64,000 bases of DNA from Pseudobythopirellula maris (GTDB taxonomy: Bacteria > Planctomycetota > Planctomycetia > Pirellulales > Lacipirellulaceae): NCBI RefSeq assembly GCF_007859945.1, contig NZ_SJPQ01000004.1, positions 1 through 64,000 of the forward strand, in the 5' to 3' direction. Of the stretch, positions 20,511-30,660 are shown one piece after another. The position numbers and the translations under genes are program-made. Under the pieces are notes generated by a model that saw nothing but the letters and a program-made list of their open reading frames with translations, had not been told where the DNA came from and did no database searches. Position 1 is the stretch's first letter. Each line of letters starts with the position of its first letter.

Positions 20511-22034
20511 CTATCGATACGTACGCCGTGAACGAGCAAACGCCGCCATGACCGCCAGCAGCAGGGCCGTGGGCTCGGGCACGCTCTGTGTGCCGCTAGG
20601 CGGTGGCGTCGCGCTCGTGCGGCCGAAGTGCTCGACCCACACGTCGTAGTCGGCCGCGGTGTAGGCGCCGCCGAGGCCGTCTCGCCAGACGGTGAAGTCG
20701 GCGGCGTCGACCACGCCGTCGGAGTTGTAATCGCCGTAGACGCCCGACTCGTACGCCCCCAGGTCGGGCGCCGCGCCGCTAAACGGCAGGCTGTAGCCGA
20801 GGCCGATCGTGGGCAGGTTGACGCCGGCGTCGATCAGGTCGCTGCCGGGCGCGAGGCGCAGGAAGTCGCTGTAGGGCAGGCTGCCGTCGGCTTGGCGCGG
20901 GCCGCGGGCGATCGTGTCGTCGAGCGACAGGAAGTCGGCGGCCGAGGCCGAGACCCCGCCGTCCCAGGTGTTGGAGAAGCTGTCGACGCCTGAGTCGAAG
21001 TTGTCCGAGCTGCTGCCGGCGTACGAGACGTTGTTGACCAGGATGTGCTGGTTGGTGGTCTCGAACGACTCCTCGTCGAATTGCCAATTGCGTTTTGAGT
21101 CGAACACCGTGGAGTTGGCCACGATCACGCCGAAGCCGTTGCCGTTCACGTCGATGCCGCGCTCCTCGTTGTCCCACACGACCACGCGGTTCAGCACGTG
21201 GGCGCCCGAGTCCTGGCCGAGCTTGAAGCCGTTGCCGTCGCCGTTGAAGCTGCCCGGGGTGAGGTCGTTGTCCTCGAGCAGCTCCTTCTCGTAGAAGCCG
21301 GGGAGGATGCGGCCGTTGCTGAACGACCACGAGTCCTCGACCAGCACGCCGCCGACGACGCTCTCCCACATGTCCCAGCCGTCGTCCGAGTTGCCCCACG
21401 CGCGGGCTCCGCGCACCACGTTGCCGGGGCCCAGCTCGTCGAACTTGATCGCGAAGCCGTCGGCGTTCTCGCCGTTTTTCGAGGGGTCGTAGTTCTCGTA
21501 GGAGTCGCCGTTGAGGATCAGGTTGTGCGACGCCGGGCCCGAGAGCTGCATGCCCGAGTCGCCGTTCCACCGCGTGGTGAGGCGTTCGTAGATGCTGTGA
21601 TCCGAGCCGCCCCACACGCCGTTGTCCCTGGCGTTCTGGATCGTCAGCCCGCGGAGGTGGACCCAGTCGGCGTCTTCGTCCACCTGGATGCCGCGCCCGC
21701 TCGATCCGCCCCAGTCGACGGTCATGCTGTCGAAGTCGAGCACGGGGGTCTCGTCCTGGTAGGCCCAGATGCGGATGGGCGAGTTCTCCGTGCCTGCGTC
21801 CTGGATCCGGATGCGTTCGTCGAGATCGTACACGCCGCCGCGGACGAAGAGCGTGTCGCCTGGGCCGATCTGGTCGATCGCGTAGTCGAATGTGCCCCAC
21901 GGGCTGCCGATCGCGCCGCTGCCGCCGTTGCTGCCGCCGGGGGCAATGAAGTACTCCGCCGCGCTCAGCGGGACGGCGAGCAGCAGCAGAGCCGCGCACG
22001 CAACGCACTTGTTCAGATTCGTCTTGTTCATCAT
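20511..22034 (-). CDS. PL9-type pectate lyase with dockerin-like cassette and PEP-CTERM
   Basis: 507 residues. A signal peptide (VACAALLLLAVPLSAAEYF) leads into a right-handed beta-helix. The PL9 signature stretch ENADGFAIKF, GPGNVVRGARAWG, NSDDGWDMWES supplies the Asp cluster that binds calcium in this family. Substrate is most likely polygalacturonate. After the helix comes the dockerin-like pair DYNSDGVVDAADFTVWRD and TAADYDVWVEHFG, then the sorting signal SVPEPTALLLAVMAAF with a basic tail. It is secreted and probably surface-held. It is followed on the same strand by no gene, and preceded by the PL1-like lyase at 22116. Confidence 0.88.
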   Translation of the reverse strand: MMNKTNLNKCVACAALLLLAVPLSAAEYFIAPGGSNGGSGAIGSPWGTFDYAIDQIGPGDTLFVRGGVYDLDERIRIQDAGTENSPIRIWAYQDETPVLDFDSMTVDWGGSSGRGIQVDEDADWVHLRGLTIQNARDNGVWGGSDHSIYERLTTRWNGDSGMQLSGPASHNLILNGDSYENYDPSKNGENADGFAIKFDELGPGNVVRGARAWGNSDDGWDMWESVVGGVLVEDSWSFSNGRILPGFYEKELLEDNDLTPGSFNGDGNGFKLGQDSGAHVLNRVVVWDNEERGIDVNGNGFGVIVANSTVFDSKRNWQFDEESFETTNQHILVNNVSYAGSSSDNFDSGVDSFSNTWDGGVSASAADFLSLDDTIARGPRQADGSLPYSDFLRLAPGSDLIDAGVNLPTIGLGYSLPFSGAAPDLGAYESGVYGDYNSDGVVDAADFTVWRDGLGGAYTAADYDVWVEHFGRTSATPPPSGTQSVPEPTALLLAVMAAFARSRRTYR

Positions 22035-22115
22035 CGATTCTCTGTTCCTGCGGGGGCCACGGGGCCGAACCGGGGCCGGTGATGCTGATGTGTCGGCGTC
22101 ATTCAGCGGGGTAGG

Positions 22116-23672
22116 TCAGTAGGGTTGTGGCGAGCGGGTCATCGCGTCGAGGTAGATCTCGAGATTAGTGAAACCGGCGAGCGACGGGTCAGCCTCGCCG
22201 AGCTCCGTGCCGTTGCGGTCTTCCGGGTCGGTCGGGTCGAGGCCGTGCGCGGTTTCGAAGGCGTCGGCCATGCCGTCGCGGTCGGTGTCGAAGCCCTCGG
22301 GCCGAGCGGCCGTTGTCAGGTCGTCGACGCCGGGCAAACGGCCGTCGGCGTCGCGGAGGTCTTCTTGCGAGTCGAGCGGCGCGCCGTCGCGGTCGCGTAG
22401 CGTGCGGATCGCCTCGCGATCGAGCGTGTCGCGCCACAGCGAGGCGCCGACTCGCTCGGAGACTTGCTCGTGGGCGATATCGACGGGGAGAACGTGCGGG
22501 GCGACCGCGCTGAAGAAGTTCATTGGCGCGTCGACCAATCGCTCGCCCTCTTCCAGGCGTAGGCAGTCGGCGATCTCAGCGGGCGTGTCGATCATCTCGC
22601 GGGTGTAGTCCTTGTCGCGCTGGCGATCGAAGCGGTTGCCTTGCTGGTAGACGAGCGTGGCGCCGGAGTCGGTCCCGCGGAAGACATACTCACCCCGCTT
22701 GGAGGGTCCGGTGAGGTAGTCGTTGCCAACGAGGTTCAGCCGCACTTCGCCCAGCTCGCTGCGGCTGGTGGGGAGGCCGCTCCAGTTATAGACCACGCAG
22801 TTCACCACGTTCACGTCCGCCGCCCGCCGGTCTCGCTCGGATTGGCCGTCGTCGAGACGCTGCTGCCCGCCGATGGCGGGGCTCCGCGCCCGGTGGTGGG
22901 CCCACAGGCAGCCGTAGAACGTGTAGCCGCCGCGGCCGGCGGCTTGGTCCTGGGGCGTGCACTCGCCGCGCACCAGCGAGCCGTAGCCGTGGGCGCCCTT
23001 CTTGTGGAACGAGTGGTTCAGGCTGTCGGCGATCAGGCAGTGTTGCACCGTCACGTCGCGGGCGACCGTGACCGACAGGGTTTCGTCGACACCCCATGCG
23101 GCCGAGAGGTGGTCGAGGATCACGCGCTCGGCGTTGCCGTAAACGGCGAGCGAGTTCGCGTCGCTCCCTTTTAGGTCGCCGCCACCCGTGTCGCGGGCTT
23201 CGAGCGCACCCACCGTGTTGAAGTCGCCACAGCGCAGACGCAGGTGGCGCAGCACCACGTCGTGAGCGCCGTCGGAAACCGACATCGGGTAGCCCCACAG
23301 CGTCACGCCCCCCGGCGAGGTCTGGCCGGCGATCGTGATGCGATTCTTACGAACGGCGATCGGCTCGCGCAGGGCGATCGGCCCCGCCACGTCGAAGACG
23401 ATGGTGCGCGGCGCCTCGGCCGAGCGGATGGCGTGGCGCAGGCTGCCCTCGATCTTCTTCTCGCCCTTGTGCGGTGCGTAGTCGTCGAGCGTGGTGACGT
23501 GGTACACATCGCCGCCGCGGCCGCCGAGCGACAGCGCCCCCTGGCCGAGGGCCCCGGGGAAGGCGGCGGGCTGCGATCGTTCCGCTGCAGCGATCAGCGG
23601 CGCCATAGCCATCAACGCCGCGGCGAGCAGCGCGGCGAGAGCGGCTTTCGTTGGATTGAGGGAGCGGGTCAT
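22116..23672 (-). CDS. PL1-type pectate lyase
   Basis: 518 residues. A signal peptide (KAALAALLAAALMAMAPLIA) is followed by the PL1 start FPGALGQGALSLGGRGGDVY and HVTTLDDY. The beta-helix ladder includes RTIVFDVAGPIALREPIAV, ITIAGQTSPGGVTLWG, VILDHLSAAWGVDETLSVT and VTVQHCLIADSLNHSFHKKG. A C-terminal calcium-type repeat (DTDRDGMADAFETAHGLDP) follows. It has no PEP-CTERM, so it may be released or periplasmic. It sits between the PL9 lyase and a PEP-CTERM protein on the same strand and fits a pectin-degrading island with uxaE at 25592. Confidence 0.87.
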   Translation of the reverse strand: MTRSLNPTKAALAALLAAALMAMAPLIAAAERSQPAAFPGALGQGALSLGGRGGDVYHVTTLDDYAPHKGEKKIEGSLRHAIRSAEAPRTIVFDVAGPIALREPIAVRKNRITIAGQTSPGGVTLWGYPMSVSDGAHDVVLRHLRLRCGDFNTVGALEARDTGGGDLKGSDANSLAVYGNAERVILDHLSAAWGVDETLSVTVARDVTVQHCLIADSLNHSFHKKGAHGYGSLVRGECTPQDQAAGRGGYTFYGCLWAHHRARSPAIGGQQRLDDGQSERDRRAADVNVVNCVVYNWSGLPTSRSELGEVRLNLVGNDYLTGPSKRGEYVFRGTDSGATLVYQQGNRFDRQRDKDYTREMIDTPAEIADCLRLEEGERLVDAPMNFFSAVAPHVLPVDIAHEQVSERVGASLWRDTLDREAIRTLRDRDGAPLDSQEDLRDADGRLPGVDDLTTAARPEGFDTDRDGMADAFETAHGLDPTDPEDRNGTELGEADPSLAGFTNLEIYLDAMTRSPQPY

Positions 23673-23696
23673 GCGGTCGTTTGGCTTCAGGCAGAT

Positions 23697-23735
23697 AAAA
23701 GGCCGGCCGCCGGGTCGAAAGCCCCGCGGCCGGCC
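23697..23735 (-). terminator. Rho-independent terminator of the gene at 23769
   Basis: A perfect 10-bp stem (GGCCGGCCGC at 23701-23710 with GCGGCCGGCC at 23726-23735), then four T on the minus strand (AAAA at 23697-23700). It separates the PEP-CTERM gene from the PL1 lyase downstream. Confidence 0.85.
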
Positions 23736-23768
23736 TCGTAGGTAGCAATCTTCAGCAAACCATCACGC

Positions 23769-24746
23769 TCAGCCGCGACGACGCAGGCCCAGCGGGGCGA
23801 GCGCCAACAGGCCCAGCGCGATCGTGGCCGGCTCGGGGATCCGAGTGACCTCGACGTACTGGTTCGTGATGTCCAACGCCAGGGCGCCGCTGCCGGTGCC
23901 CGAGAATCGCATCGCGAGCTGATCGAACGAGTCGTAGATCGGCATGCCGTTGGCGGCGTTGCCGCCAAACATATCGGTCACCGAATCGTCGATAGCCGAT
24001 ACGGTCGACAGCAGCGTCATGCCCTCAAACAGCGAGGCGGTGACCTCGGCTTGTGTGGCGCTGAGCTTCTCGACCGTCAATTCCATCCGGTACTCGGTGT
24101 CGAGCGTGTTCATGAACGGGTCGCCGCCGCTCGAGTCAAACGTGTAGGCGCCCGAGCTGCCCAACAGGCTGCTGTTCGAGAAGTCGTCACGCTTGCCGAC
24201 ACGCATCGGGTTGCTGTTGGCGGCGACGTCGGTCACTTGGAATTGGACCTGGTAGCCGGGCGAGTCGCCCCAGGCGCCGTTGCCCGAGTCGGAGTTCACG
24301 TCCGCTTCAACACGCGGATCGGCCCCGGGGGCGTCGTAGAAGAGGCCGAAACGCAGGTCGCGGCCGTCTTCGGTGAAGAGCTCCTCGCGCGGGATGAACG
24401 AGAACGACCCCTTGATCGAGTCTCCGTCGTTGAGCACGACCGGGGTGGCTTGGTTGTCAGTGAAATAGGTCCACTGCTTGCGGCTGCTGGTCGAGGGGAT
24501 CGGCGTGGTGCCGATCACGGGGTTGTGCAGGAAGCGGTGCTTGATAGCCCCGACAACCGTGTCGGCGGCGTCGGCCACGGCGTCGCCACTCACGCCTAGG
24601 TAAGTGGCGGATTCGGTGGGCAGGCTGGTCTCGGCGCGGCTGCCATCGGCGAACGAGTCGTCGAGCAGCACGGTCGTCTGCGCGTGGGCAGTGCCGGCCA
24701 GCAACGCAACCGCCGCGGTGAGCGTAATCAGGTTTCGCAGGGTCAT
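23769..24746 (-). CDS. PEP-CTERM protein of unknown function
   Basis: 325 residues from the ATG at 24746, chosen because GGAG lies about nine bases upstream and the signal peptide (LITLTAAVALLAGTAHAQ) begins there. The body is a beta-rich, LamG-like stretch with no catalytic motif recognised (WTYFTDNQATPVVLNDGDSI; LRFGLFYDAPGADPRVEADV). The C-terminus is a PEP-CTERM signal (RIPEPATIALGLLALAPLG, then Arg). It has its own terminator. Position next to two pectin lyases suggests a carbohydrate-binding or envelope role, which is inference. Confidence 0.85.
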   Translation of the reverse strand: MTLRNLITLTAAVALLAGTAHAQTTVLLDDSFADGSRAETSLPTESATYLGVSGDAVADAADTVVGAIKHRFLHNPVIGTTPIPSTSSRKQWTYFTDNQATPVVLNDGDSIKGSFSFIPREELFTEDGRDLRFGLFYDAPGADPRVEADVNSDSGNGAWGDSPGYQVQFQVTDVAANSNPMRVGKRDDFSNSSLLGSSGAYTFDSSGGDPFMNTLDTEYRMELTVEKLSATQAEVTASLFEGMTLLSTVSAIDDSVTDMFGGNAANGMPIYDSFDQLAMRFSGTGSGALALDITNQYVEVTRIPEPATIALGLLALAPLGLRRRG

Positions 24747-25591
24747 GAGGTCACTCCAGAGCTGAAACAAAGAGAAGTTAGGACTAGCCGGCGCAAACGC
24801 TGCGCGCCACACAGGATGTCGAACTGTTCCCCGCTTGTCCCTGGGGGCGGGTCGCCACGCAGTCCGATGAGGGATGAGCGAGGCGGTTGCCTGTTCGCTG
24901 TCTTACGAGAGTCGCACGGTGGAAAAGGTAACGCTTAGCATCGCCAAGCGAAAATATCGGAAGAGGAGTGTCTGCAACGCACGACGCAGCAATGCCTGTT
25001 ACCGCGCACTGCTGATCGCAAATAGTTGCCCGCCCGTAGTAGCCTCCGAAGGGGCTTTGCTACGAAGCGAACGCCGCAAAGGTCGTGTGTCTCAAATTCA
25101 GGCTAATCCAACCCCCGTTTGCAATCAAGTAACGGACACTGCATTTAATGACACGATTCACGCACTGCCTGCGGAGCGGCCCCCAGCGACGGTCTGGGGG
25201 CTACGGCGGCGACGACGCTCTCGCTAAGAAAGTAGGGGCCCCGCGGCAGAATGCCTAGATTCAAGGTCCGGAAGCATGCAAATCCTCGCGTCTTCTGGCT
25301 TGCTTCTCACTCGTCGCGGCTCAAGAAAGACCGCTGTTCGCTCGCCCAGGCCTTAAAAACTTCTCCACAACGCGGCGCAAGCCGCTTGTTCTCAATACAG
25401 GGGGCGCCCGGGGCAACGAGCTTCTTGAGCTGCACCTAATAGGCGTCGAGCTCACCGCGGCTGCTCCACCAACGCGGGGGGCGAGCCGATGCTGCTGAGC
25501 CGACGGGCGCAGTGCGGGCCGCGCCGGAAAAAGACCGACAATCCGCAAAGAAAATGCCCACGTTTGCGTCCGCAGAGCCTACCGATCAGCC
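24747..25591. other. Divergent intergenic region, no gene supported
   Basis: 845 bases between the minus-strand PEP-CTERM gene and uxaE. Short frames (24874-25227, 25251-25439) encode Arg/Ser-rich text without motifs. Composition is lower in GC between about 24940 and 25160. The uxaE promoter should lie here, but no convincing -35/-10 pair or operator was seen. Confidence 0.45.
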
Positions 25592-27061
25592 TTGCTGTTC
25601 GTCACAATGCGGAGCTTGTTCGCCTTGACGCACGAGGTTGGGTTTCCAAGCGAAACCCGATCCCTGCGCGAGATTTGGCGCCCAGCGGTCCCGCTCTTCC
25701 GACTGCTGGATAGGGTCAAGGTTCGGACTCCCATCGGATTCAATATCGCGGCCCCTAAAATAAGGATCGGCCTCTTGAGCGCGCCGGCTAAATCGATCGT
25801 CCCCAACCCCACCCCCCTTGGGATCGAGCCGAGCTTCGGCTTCGGCGACCGTTTGGGAGTCGCCACGCCGGGCCACTTGGCCTCGCTGCGCGAGGCGGGC
25901 GGGCCGATCCGGGGGATCTTCTCGCAGCAGTCGATCCGCGAGATGAGCCGCACCTCGCGGACCCCCGAGGAAGTGATGGCCGCCGCCATCGGCGCCTTGG
26001 AGCAAGGGGGCTTCTCCGACCCGTGGTCGGCCGACGCCGACCACCTGAAGACCCCCGACGACGTCCGCAACACGATGTCGGCCGGCTTCGTGTTCTTCAC
26101 GATCGACCCCTCGGACCACGTCGACCAGAAGGCCGACAACTACTCGGCCGTCGAGCTCGAAAACAAGCTGGCCGACGCCCGCGAGCACGCCCCCTGGATC
26201 GACAATTACCTCGGCAAGACGATCAAGCTCGACTCGATCGAGATCGAGATGACCGACGAGGCGCTCTCCCGCGCCGCGGTGAAGTACGGCAAGGCGATCT
26301 GTAAGACGATCGAGCTGGCCCGGTTTGTCGCGGCCGAGGCGATGCGTCAAGGCAAGGAGTACGAGCTGGAACTGAGCGTCGACGAGACCGAGCAGCCGAC
26401 CACGCCGGTGGAGCACTACGTGATCGCCGACCAATTGCGTGAGGCGGGCGTGCAGGTGGTGAGCCTGGCGCCGCGGTTCATCGGCGACTTCGAGAAGGGG
26501 GTCGACTTCAAAGGCGATCTCGTGACGCTCGAGGCGTCGCTGAAAGTGCACGCCGAGATTGCCGAAAAGCTTGGCCCCTACAAGCTGTCGCTGCACTCCG
26601 GTTCGGACAAGGTGTCGATGTACAACCTGCTGGCCCAGGCGACCAAGGGCCGCTTCCACGTGAAGACCGCCGGCACGAGCTACCTCGAGGCGCTCCGCGT
26701 CGCCGCCCACCACGACGAGCCGTTCTTCCGCGAGATCGTCGACTTCTCGCGTGGCCGTTACGACACGGACAAGGCGACGTACCACGTGTCGGCCGAGTGC
26801 TCCGACGCCCCCCCCGCCAGCGAGGTGTCGGACGTGGCCGAGCTCGAGCGGCTTTACCTGGAGTGCTGGAGCGATGTGCCCGAAGGCAAGGGCTTCACGG
26901 CCCCCGGCCGGCAGATCTTGCACTGCACTTTCGGCTCGGTGGTGACCGATCCGGAGCTCGGACCGCGGCTGAAAGCCTTGTTGTGCGACAAGGCCGATGC
27001 TTACACCGAATTGCTGCGTGAGCACTTCGTGCGTCACCTCCAGCCGCTGCGAATCGGCTGA
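25592..27061 (+). CDS. uxaE: Tagaturonate epimerase
   Basis: Interconverts D-tagaturonate and D-fructuronate in galacturonate breakdown. The family blocks appear in order: PSFGFGDRLGVATPGHLAS, IFSQQSIREMSRTSRTPEEV, SDPWSADADHLKTPDDV, FFTIDPSDHVDQK, ELSVDETEQPTTPVEHY, APRFIGDFEKGVDFKGDL, SLHSGSDKVSMYNLLA and FHVKTAGTSYLEALRVAA. The His and Asp residues in these blocks bind the metal and substrate. The first 80 residues are poorly conserved, so the start at 25592 is uncertain. The gene ends at a strong terminator. Its presence beside PL9 and PL1 lyases means that galacturonate released outside can be catabolised. Confidence 0.9.
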   Translation: MLFVTMRSLFALTHEVGFPSETRSLREIWRPAVPLFRLLDRVKVRTPIGFNIAAPKIRIGLLSAPAKSIVPNPTPLGIEPSFGFGDRLGVATPGHLASLREAGGPIRGIFSQQSIREMSRTSRTPEEVMAAAIGALEQGGFSDPWSADADHLKTPDDVRNTMSAGFVFFTIDPSDHVDQKADNYSAVELENKLADAREHAPWIDNYLGKTIKLDSIEIEMTDEALSRAAVKYGKAICKTIELARFVAAEAMRQGKEYELELSVDETEQPTTPVEHYVIADQLREAGVQVVSLAPRFIGDFEKGVDFKGDLVTLEASLKVHAEIAEKLGPYKLSLHSGSDKVSMYNLLAQATKGRFHVKTAGTSYLEALRVAAHHDEPFFREIVDFSRGRYDTDKATYHVSAECSDAPPASEVSDVAELERLYLECWSDVPEGKGFTAPGRQILHCTFGSVVTDPELGPRLKALLCDKADAYTELLREHFVRHLQPLRIG

Positions 27062-27621
27062 ATCGAGCGGTATATCCATTCCGACGCCGCCAGGGCCCTC
27101 CCTGCGCGGCGTTTTCCTTTGCGTTTATTCCGCGAAAAAATGCAATACAGGTTCTTGCCTGCAACGCAGGTCCTAAATAGGATCATTATTAGGACTTTTC
27201 TGATTTCCTTTTCCTACGACGAACGCTTAGTGCAAGGCGTTCCCCGAGAGGCGTTACGGAGTCGAGCTGCTAACAGCGCATCGCTGCTTCCCCTTGGAGG
27301 TGAAGGGACTGCTCGATCAGCCGGAGCGACCTCAGTGAGTACGTTTTCAGCTTGCGGAACTACTTTGATCTGAGCCGGGGTTACTGCTGCGCCGGCCAGT
27401 TTTAGAGAGTCATTATGAGTCAGCGGTGGGCGGTCATCGTCGACCTGGGCTGCTTTTACCTACACTTTTCTTCCATGAATTTAAGGGCGGGGCCATCACA
27501 TTCGCGGTCCCCGCGCCTAAAGTCCCTCGGCGTTATCACGCTTTGAGACCCCAAATGACACCGGCGCCATTTGGCTGCGGACCACGGATCAGGCTTCTCA
27601 TCTGAGTCAGGAAATATCGAT
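27062..27621. other. Intergenic region, terminator only
   Basis: 560 bases. The uxaE terminator is at 27084-27116. The rest is AT-richer than average and shows no gene; frame 27119-27373 lacks motifs. The promoter of the DUF1559 gene must be here but was not identified. Confidence 0.45.
27084..27116 (+). terminator. Rho-independent terminator of uxaE
   Basis: ACGCCGC at 27084-27090 pairs with GCGGCGT at 27106-27112, with a GC-rich loop and a following T-rich run. Confidence 0.8.
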
Positions 27622-28731
27622 ATGAACGCTGCAGGAACCAACACGGCGGTTGTTGCCCCTCAAGCGAAGCGAGCGGCCGGGGGCTTCACGCTGGTCGAGC
27701 TGTTAGTGGTGATCGCGATCATCGGCATCTTGGTGGCCTTGCTTCTGCCGGCGGTGCAATCAGCCCGCGAGGCGGCCCGTCGCACGCAGTGCAAGAACAA
27801 CCTCAAGCAGATGGGGCTGGCGATCCACAACTACCACGACACCACGCGCAAACTTCCTCCCGGTCGAGTTGGCGAGCACCAGAAGACCTGGATGGCTCTG
27901 ATTCTTCCGTTCATGGAGGAGGCGAACGTGGCCGACCTGTGGGACGACAGCGGCTGCTTCTACGACCAGACTTACGACTTTCGCACGCTCGAGATCGCCG
28001 GTTACATTTGCCCTTCTCAGAATCACACACGGCTTGTGGCGACGGCTAAGGTCAAGGGGAAGCAAGGGCACTCGCACGCAGGCTTCGAGCCAAGCGCCTC
28101 GCTCGGAGGCGGGTGGTCGGGATCGATCAGCGATTACCGAGGGGTGGGCGGCTCGTCTTGCATCGTTGAAGGCATCAGCGCCCAAACCAATGGCCCCGTC
28201 GAAGCGTCAGTGCACGAGACAGGAACAATCCGGCCATGGGATTCATCGACGAAGCACTTCCTGGACGGGGCGATGCCCGACCCCCACCGCGACAACGACG
28301 TGAATTGGGCCGACAATAGTACGAAACGCAGTGTCCGCAGCTTCTCACACCCAATCGCCATGAAGGACGTGACCGACGGTACGTCCAAGACACTGTTGGT
28401 GGGCGAGGTCGGGCTGGGCACCGCCGAGTCGAGCCACGCTTTCAATGGCGATCACAGCCCGACCTTGAACATCGGCCAAGGGCCGCAGTCCGAATTCGAT
28501 AGCTCGCCCGAATGGCACTTCTGCGAACGCTGCACGACGCCGCACGAAGAAGGCGGCGACTCGGGATTTGGTGCCGCCCACCCCGGAATCGTTCAATTCC
28601 TGTTGGTCGATGCGAGCGTGCAGGCAATCTCCCTCGATGTGGATTATCGTGTAATGGACGCCGCCGCCACTCGCGCGGGCGGTGAGGTCTACGACTTCAA
28701 CGGTTCCCACCTCGGTTGCTACGGCTACTAG
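27622..28731 (+). CDS. DUF1559 pilin-like protein
   Basis: 369 residues from the ATG at 27622, which has an AGGA upstream. The N-terminus is a type IV prepilin-like leader and helix: [20 protein letters not shown], with the conserved Glu at +5 after the cleavage site. The DUF1559 core follows: [35 protein letters not shown], a Cys-containing middle, and the C-terminal block [20 protein letters not shown], a variant of the usual DGSV motif. These proteins are greatly expanded in planctomycetes. Their role is unresolved; pseudopilus or envelope assembly is proposed. Confidence 0.9.
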   Translation: MNAAGTNTAVVAPQAKRAAGGFTLVELLVVIAIIGILVALLLPAVQSAREAARRTQCKNNLKQMGLAIHNYHDTTRKLPPGRVGEHQKTWMALILPFMEEANVADLWDDSGCFYDQTYDFRTLEIAGYICPSQNHTRLVATAKVKGKQGHSHAGFEPSASLGGGWSGSISDYRGVGGSSCIVEGISAQTNGPVEASVHETGTIRPWDSSTKHFLDGAMPDPHRDNDVNWADNSTKRSVRSFSHPIAMKDVTDGTSKTLLVGEVGLGTAESSHAFNGDHSPTLNIGQGPQSEFDSSPEWHFCERCTTPHEEGGDSGFGAAHPGIVQFLLVDASVQAISLDVDYRVMDAAATRAGGEVYDFNGSHLGCYGY

Positions 28732-28874
28732 CCTGCACGGCGTTGATTTCGGAACGCTCGATCACTCGACCTTATTGAAGTTCAGGGATCGGCCCCGGCG
28801 GGCCACAGTATCTTCATCTCCTGCTCTTATACTCACGGCAGCTCTTCGAACCACCTAGCAAGAGGTTTCTTCTC

Positions 28875-30446
28875 ATGACGCTCCTCCGTTGCAAAAACCT
28901 GGCGCACTTGATGATGCTGGCGTGCTCCTGTTTCGTCTTAGCGAGTCCTGTTCAAGCGGCGATCTCGTGGGACGGCGAGGGCGGGTCTTCATGGTTCTTT
29001 GACCCGAACAATTGGACTTCGGACGACGATGAGGACATTCTGCCGCCGGGCAACCTCGTCGCGGGAGACAACATCGAGAGGACCGACCTGCAGATCAACG
29101 ACGGCTACGAGGTGATTTTTGACCCCGTGAACGACCCGAACTGGGCGAACGCCGCCTCGCTGAGATACCCCATCAACAACGACGCCCCGGGCAGCGGCGG
29201 AGATTACGGCGTCATCGGCGATCCGGCCGACATGCGTTTCGACGTGTACCGTTTCTACATGTCGCGTAACACGACCGAGTCCAACACGTTCGTGTTGAAG
29301 AGCGGCACGCTGACCGCGGAGCGGACGATCGTCGGCCGCTCCGGCAGCCAAGCGGGGATGCCCAACCAGGGGACCTTTATCCAGGAAGGCGGCGTGCTGT
29401 CGATCCCGCGGGAGGACCTCATCATCGGCGCCTACGAGTCCATCGAGGGGGGGATTCCGGGCGGCGGCGGCAACGGAACATACGAGTACCATAGCGGCAG
29501 CCTCGAGGTGGGAATCGACTTCAACGAGGGGGTCTTCGAGATCCTTGTCGGATCGGAGAGCAACAGTGAGGGGGGGACTTCGGGCGTCAGCAAGTTCGTC
29601 GTTCACAACCCCGGCGACGCAGCCGGCGGCCACATCATCGCCCAGGAGTTCCACACTTCAAGCGGCGACCTGAACGCCAACGGCGTCGACTCGGGCGTCG
29701 CGATCGTCGAGTTCCACTACTCGAACGGCGGCGTGCGGACGGTCCAGGTCGAGACCGTGCTGGGCATCAACAACGGCGTGAGCGACAACGGCACCCGGTC
29801 GTCGCGCCTCGACCTGCAACTCGACGAGGCGGTCGAGGTTGACGGCATGGGCGTGCCGGGGAATCTCGGATTGTTCCACGTGGGTGTCGACGGGTTCGAT
29901 TTCGTTGGCCAGATCACCGGAGGCGGAGACGAGGGGGGCATGTTCTCCAATGCCGACAACACTGAACTTTACGAGCAAGACAGCAGCGTCAAAGCCTTCT
30001 ACGGCGGCTACGAGTACGAGTGGCAGATCTCCTACGAGGGCCTCATCACCTTCGACGAGAACGATTACAACGACGACATCAACGGCTACCAAAACAGCAT
30101 CGTCGAGTCGGTCGAGGCCGAGGGCGCCTCGGACGTCGTGCTGATCGGCGTCGGATCGACATTCGTCGGTCTCACGGGCGACTACAACGAGAACGGCGTG
30201 GTCGACGCCGCCGACTTCACCGTTTGGCGTGACACGCTCAACACGAGTGTCACGGCCGGCACGGGCGCCGACGGCGACGGCGACGGCATGATCACCGAGG
30301 CCGACTACGACCTGTGGGTCGCCTACTTTGGTCAAACGGTCGTGCCGCCGGTCATGGCGAGCGCGGCGACCGCCGTGCCCGAGCCCGCTTCGGCGTTGCT
30401 CGTGTTGTTGGCTTGCGGAGCGGCCGCGGGGCGCCGTCGGCGCTGA
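28875..30446 (+). CDS. Secreted PEP-CTERM protein with dockerin-like cassette
   Basis: 523 residues. A signal peptide (LMMLACSCFVLASPVQAA) precedes a beta-solenoid of the autotransporter/extracellular type. It begins ISWDGEGGSSWFFDPNNWTS, a start typical of planctomycete surface proteins, and has repeating Gly/Asn-rich turns. Near residue 430 the dockerin-like pair DYNENGVVDAADFTVWRD and ITEADYDLWVAYFG occurs, then VPEPASALLVLLACGAAAG and Arg residues. No enzymatic motif is visible. A 7-bp perfect hairpin (GGCCGGC/GCCGGCC) follows the stop at 30453-30472. Confidence 0.86.
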   Translation: MTLLRCKNLAHLMMLACSCFVLASPVQAAISWDGEGGSSWFFDPNNWTSDDDEDILPPGNLVAGDNIERTDLQINDGYEVIFDPVNDPNWANAASLRYPINNDAPGSGGDYGVIGDPADMRFDVYRFYMSRNTTESNTFVLKSGTLTAERTIVGRSGSQAGMPNQGTFIQEGGVLSIPREDLIIGAYESIEGGIPGGGGNGTYEYHSGSLEVGIDFNEGVFEILVGSESNSEGGTSGVSKFVVHNPGDAAGGHIIAQEFHTSSGDLNANGVDSGVAIVEFHYSNGGVRTVQVETVLGINNGVSDNGTRSSRLDLQLDEAVEVDGMGVPGNLGLFHVGVDGFDFVGQITGGGDEGGMFSNADNTELYEQDSSVKAFYGGYEYEWQISYEGLITFDENDYNDDINGYQNSIVESVEAEGASDVVLIGVGSTFVGLTGDYNENGVVDAADFTVWRDTLNTSVTAGTGADGDGDGMITEADYDLWVAYFGQTVVPPVMASAATAVPEPASALLVLLACGAAAGRRRR

Positions 30447-30452
30447 GCGGGC

Positions 30453-30472
30453 GGCCGGCGATCCAGCCGGCC
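30453..30472 (+). terminator. Hairpin after the PEP-CTERM gene
   Basis: GGCCGGC at 30453-30459 and GCCGGCC at 30466-30472 with a 6-nt loop, seven bases past the stop codon. There is no T tract, so termination would be weak or rho-dependent. Confidence 0.5.
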
Positions 30473-30660
30473 CAATCTCCTGAAAAATCAATCTCCTGAA
30501 ACGGAGTGCGGCGTGGCGACCCTGGGGCAGGGGCTCGACTCGCCGCTTTTTTTGCGCCCCACGGAGATCGCCTTCCGCAGGCGCCGGGGGCTCACGGGCG
30601 CCGACCGGATTGGTAAGCTCACGGCTTTCCGCCCACCGTCCCTCTCCGCACGACAAAGCC

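Noticed and set aside
24874-25439. Short frames between the PEP-CTERM gene and uxaE
   Set aside because: No motifs and no ribosome sites.
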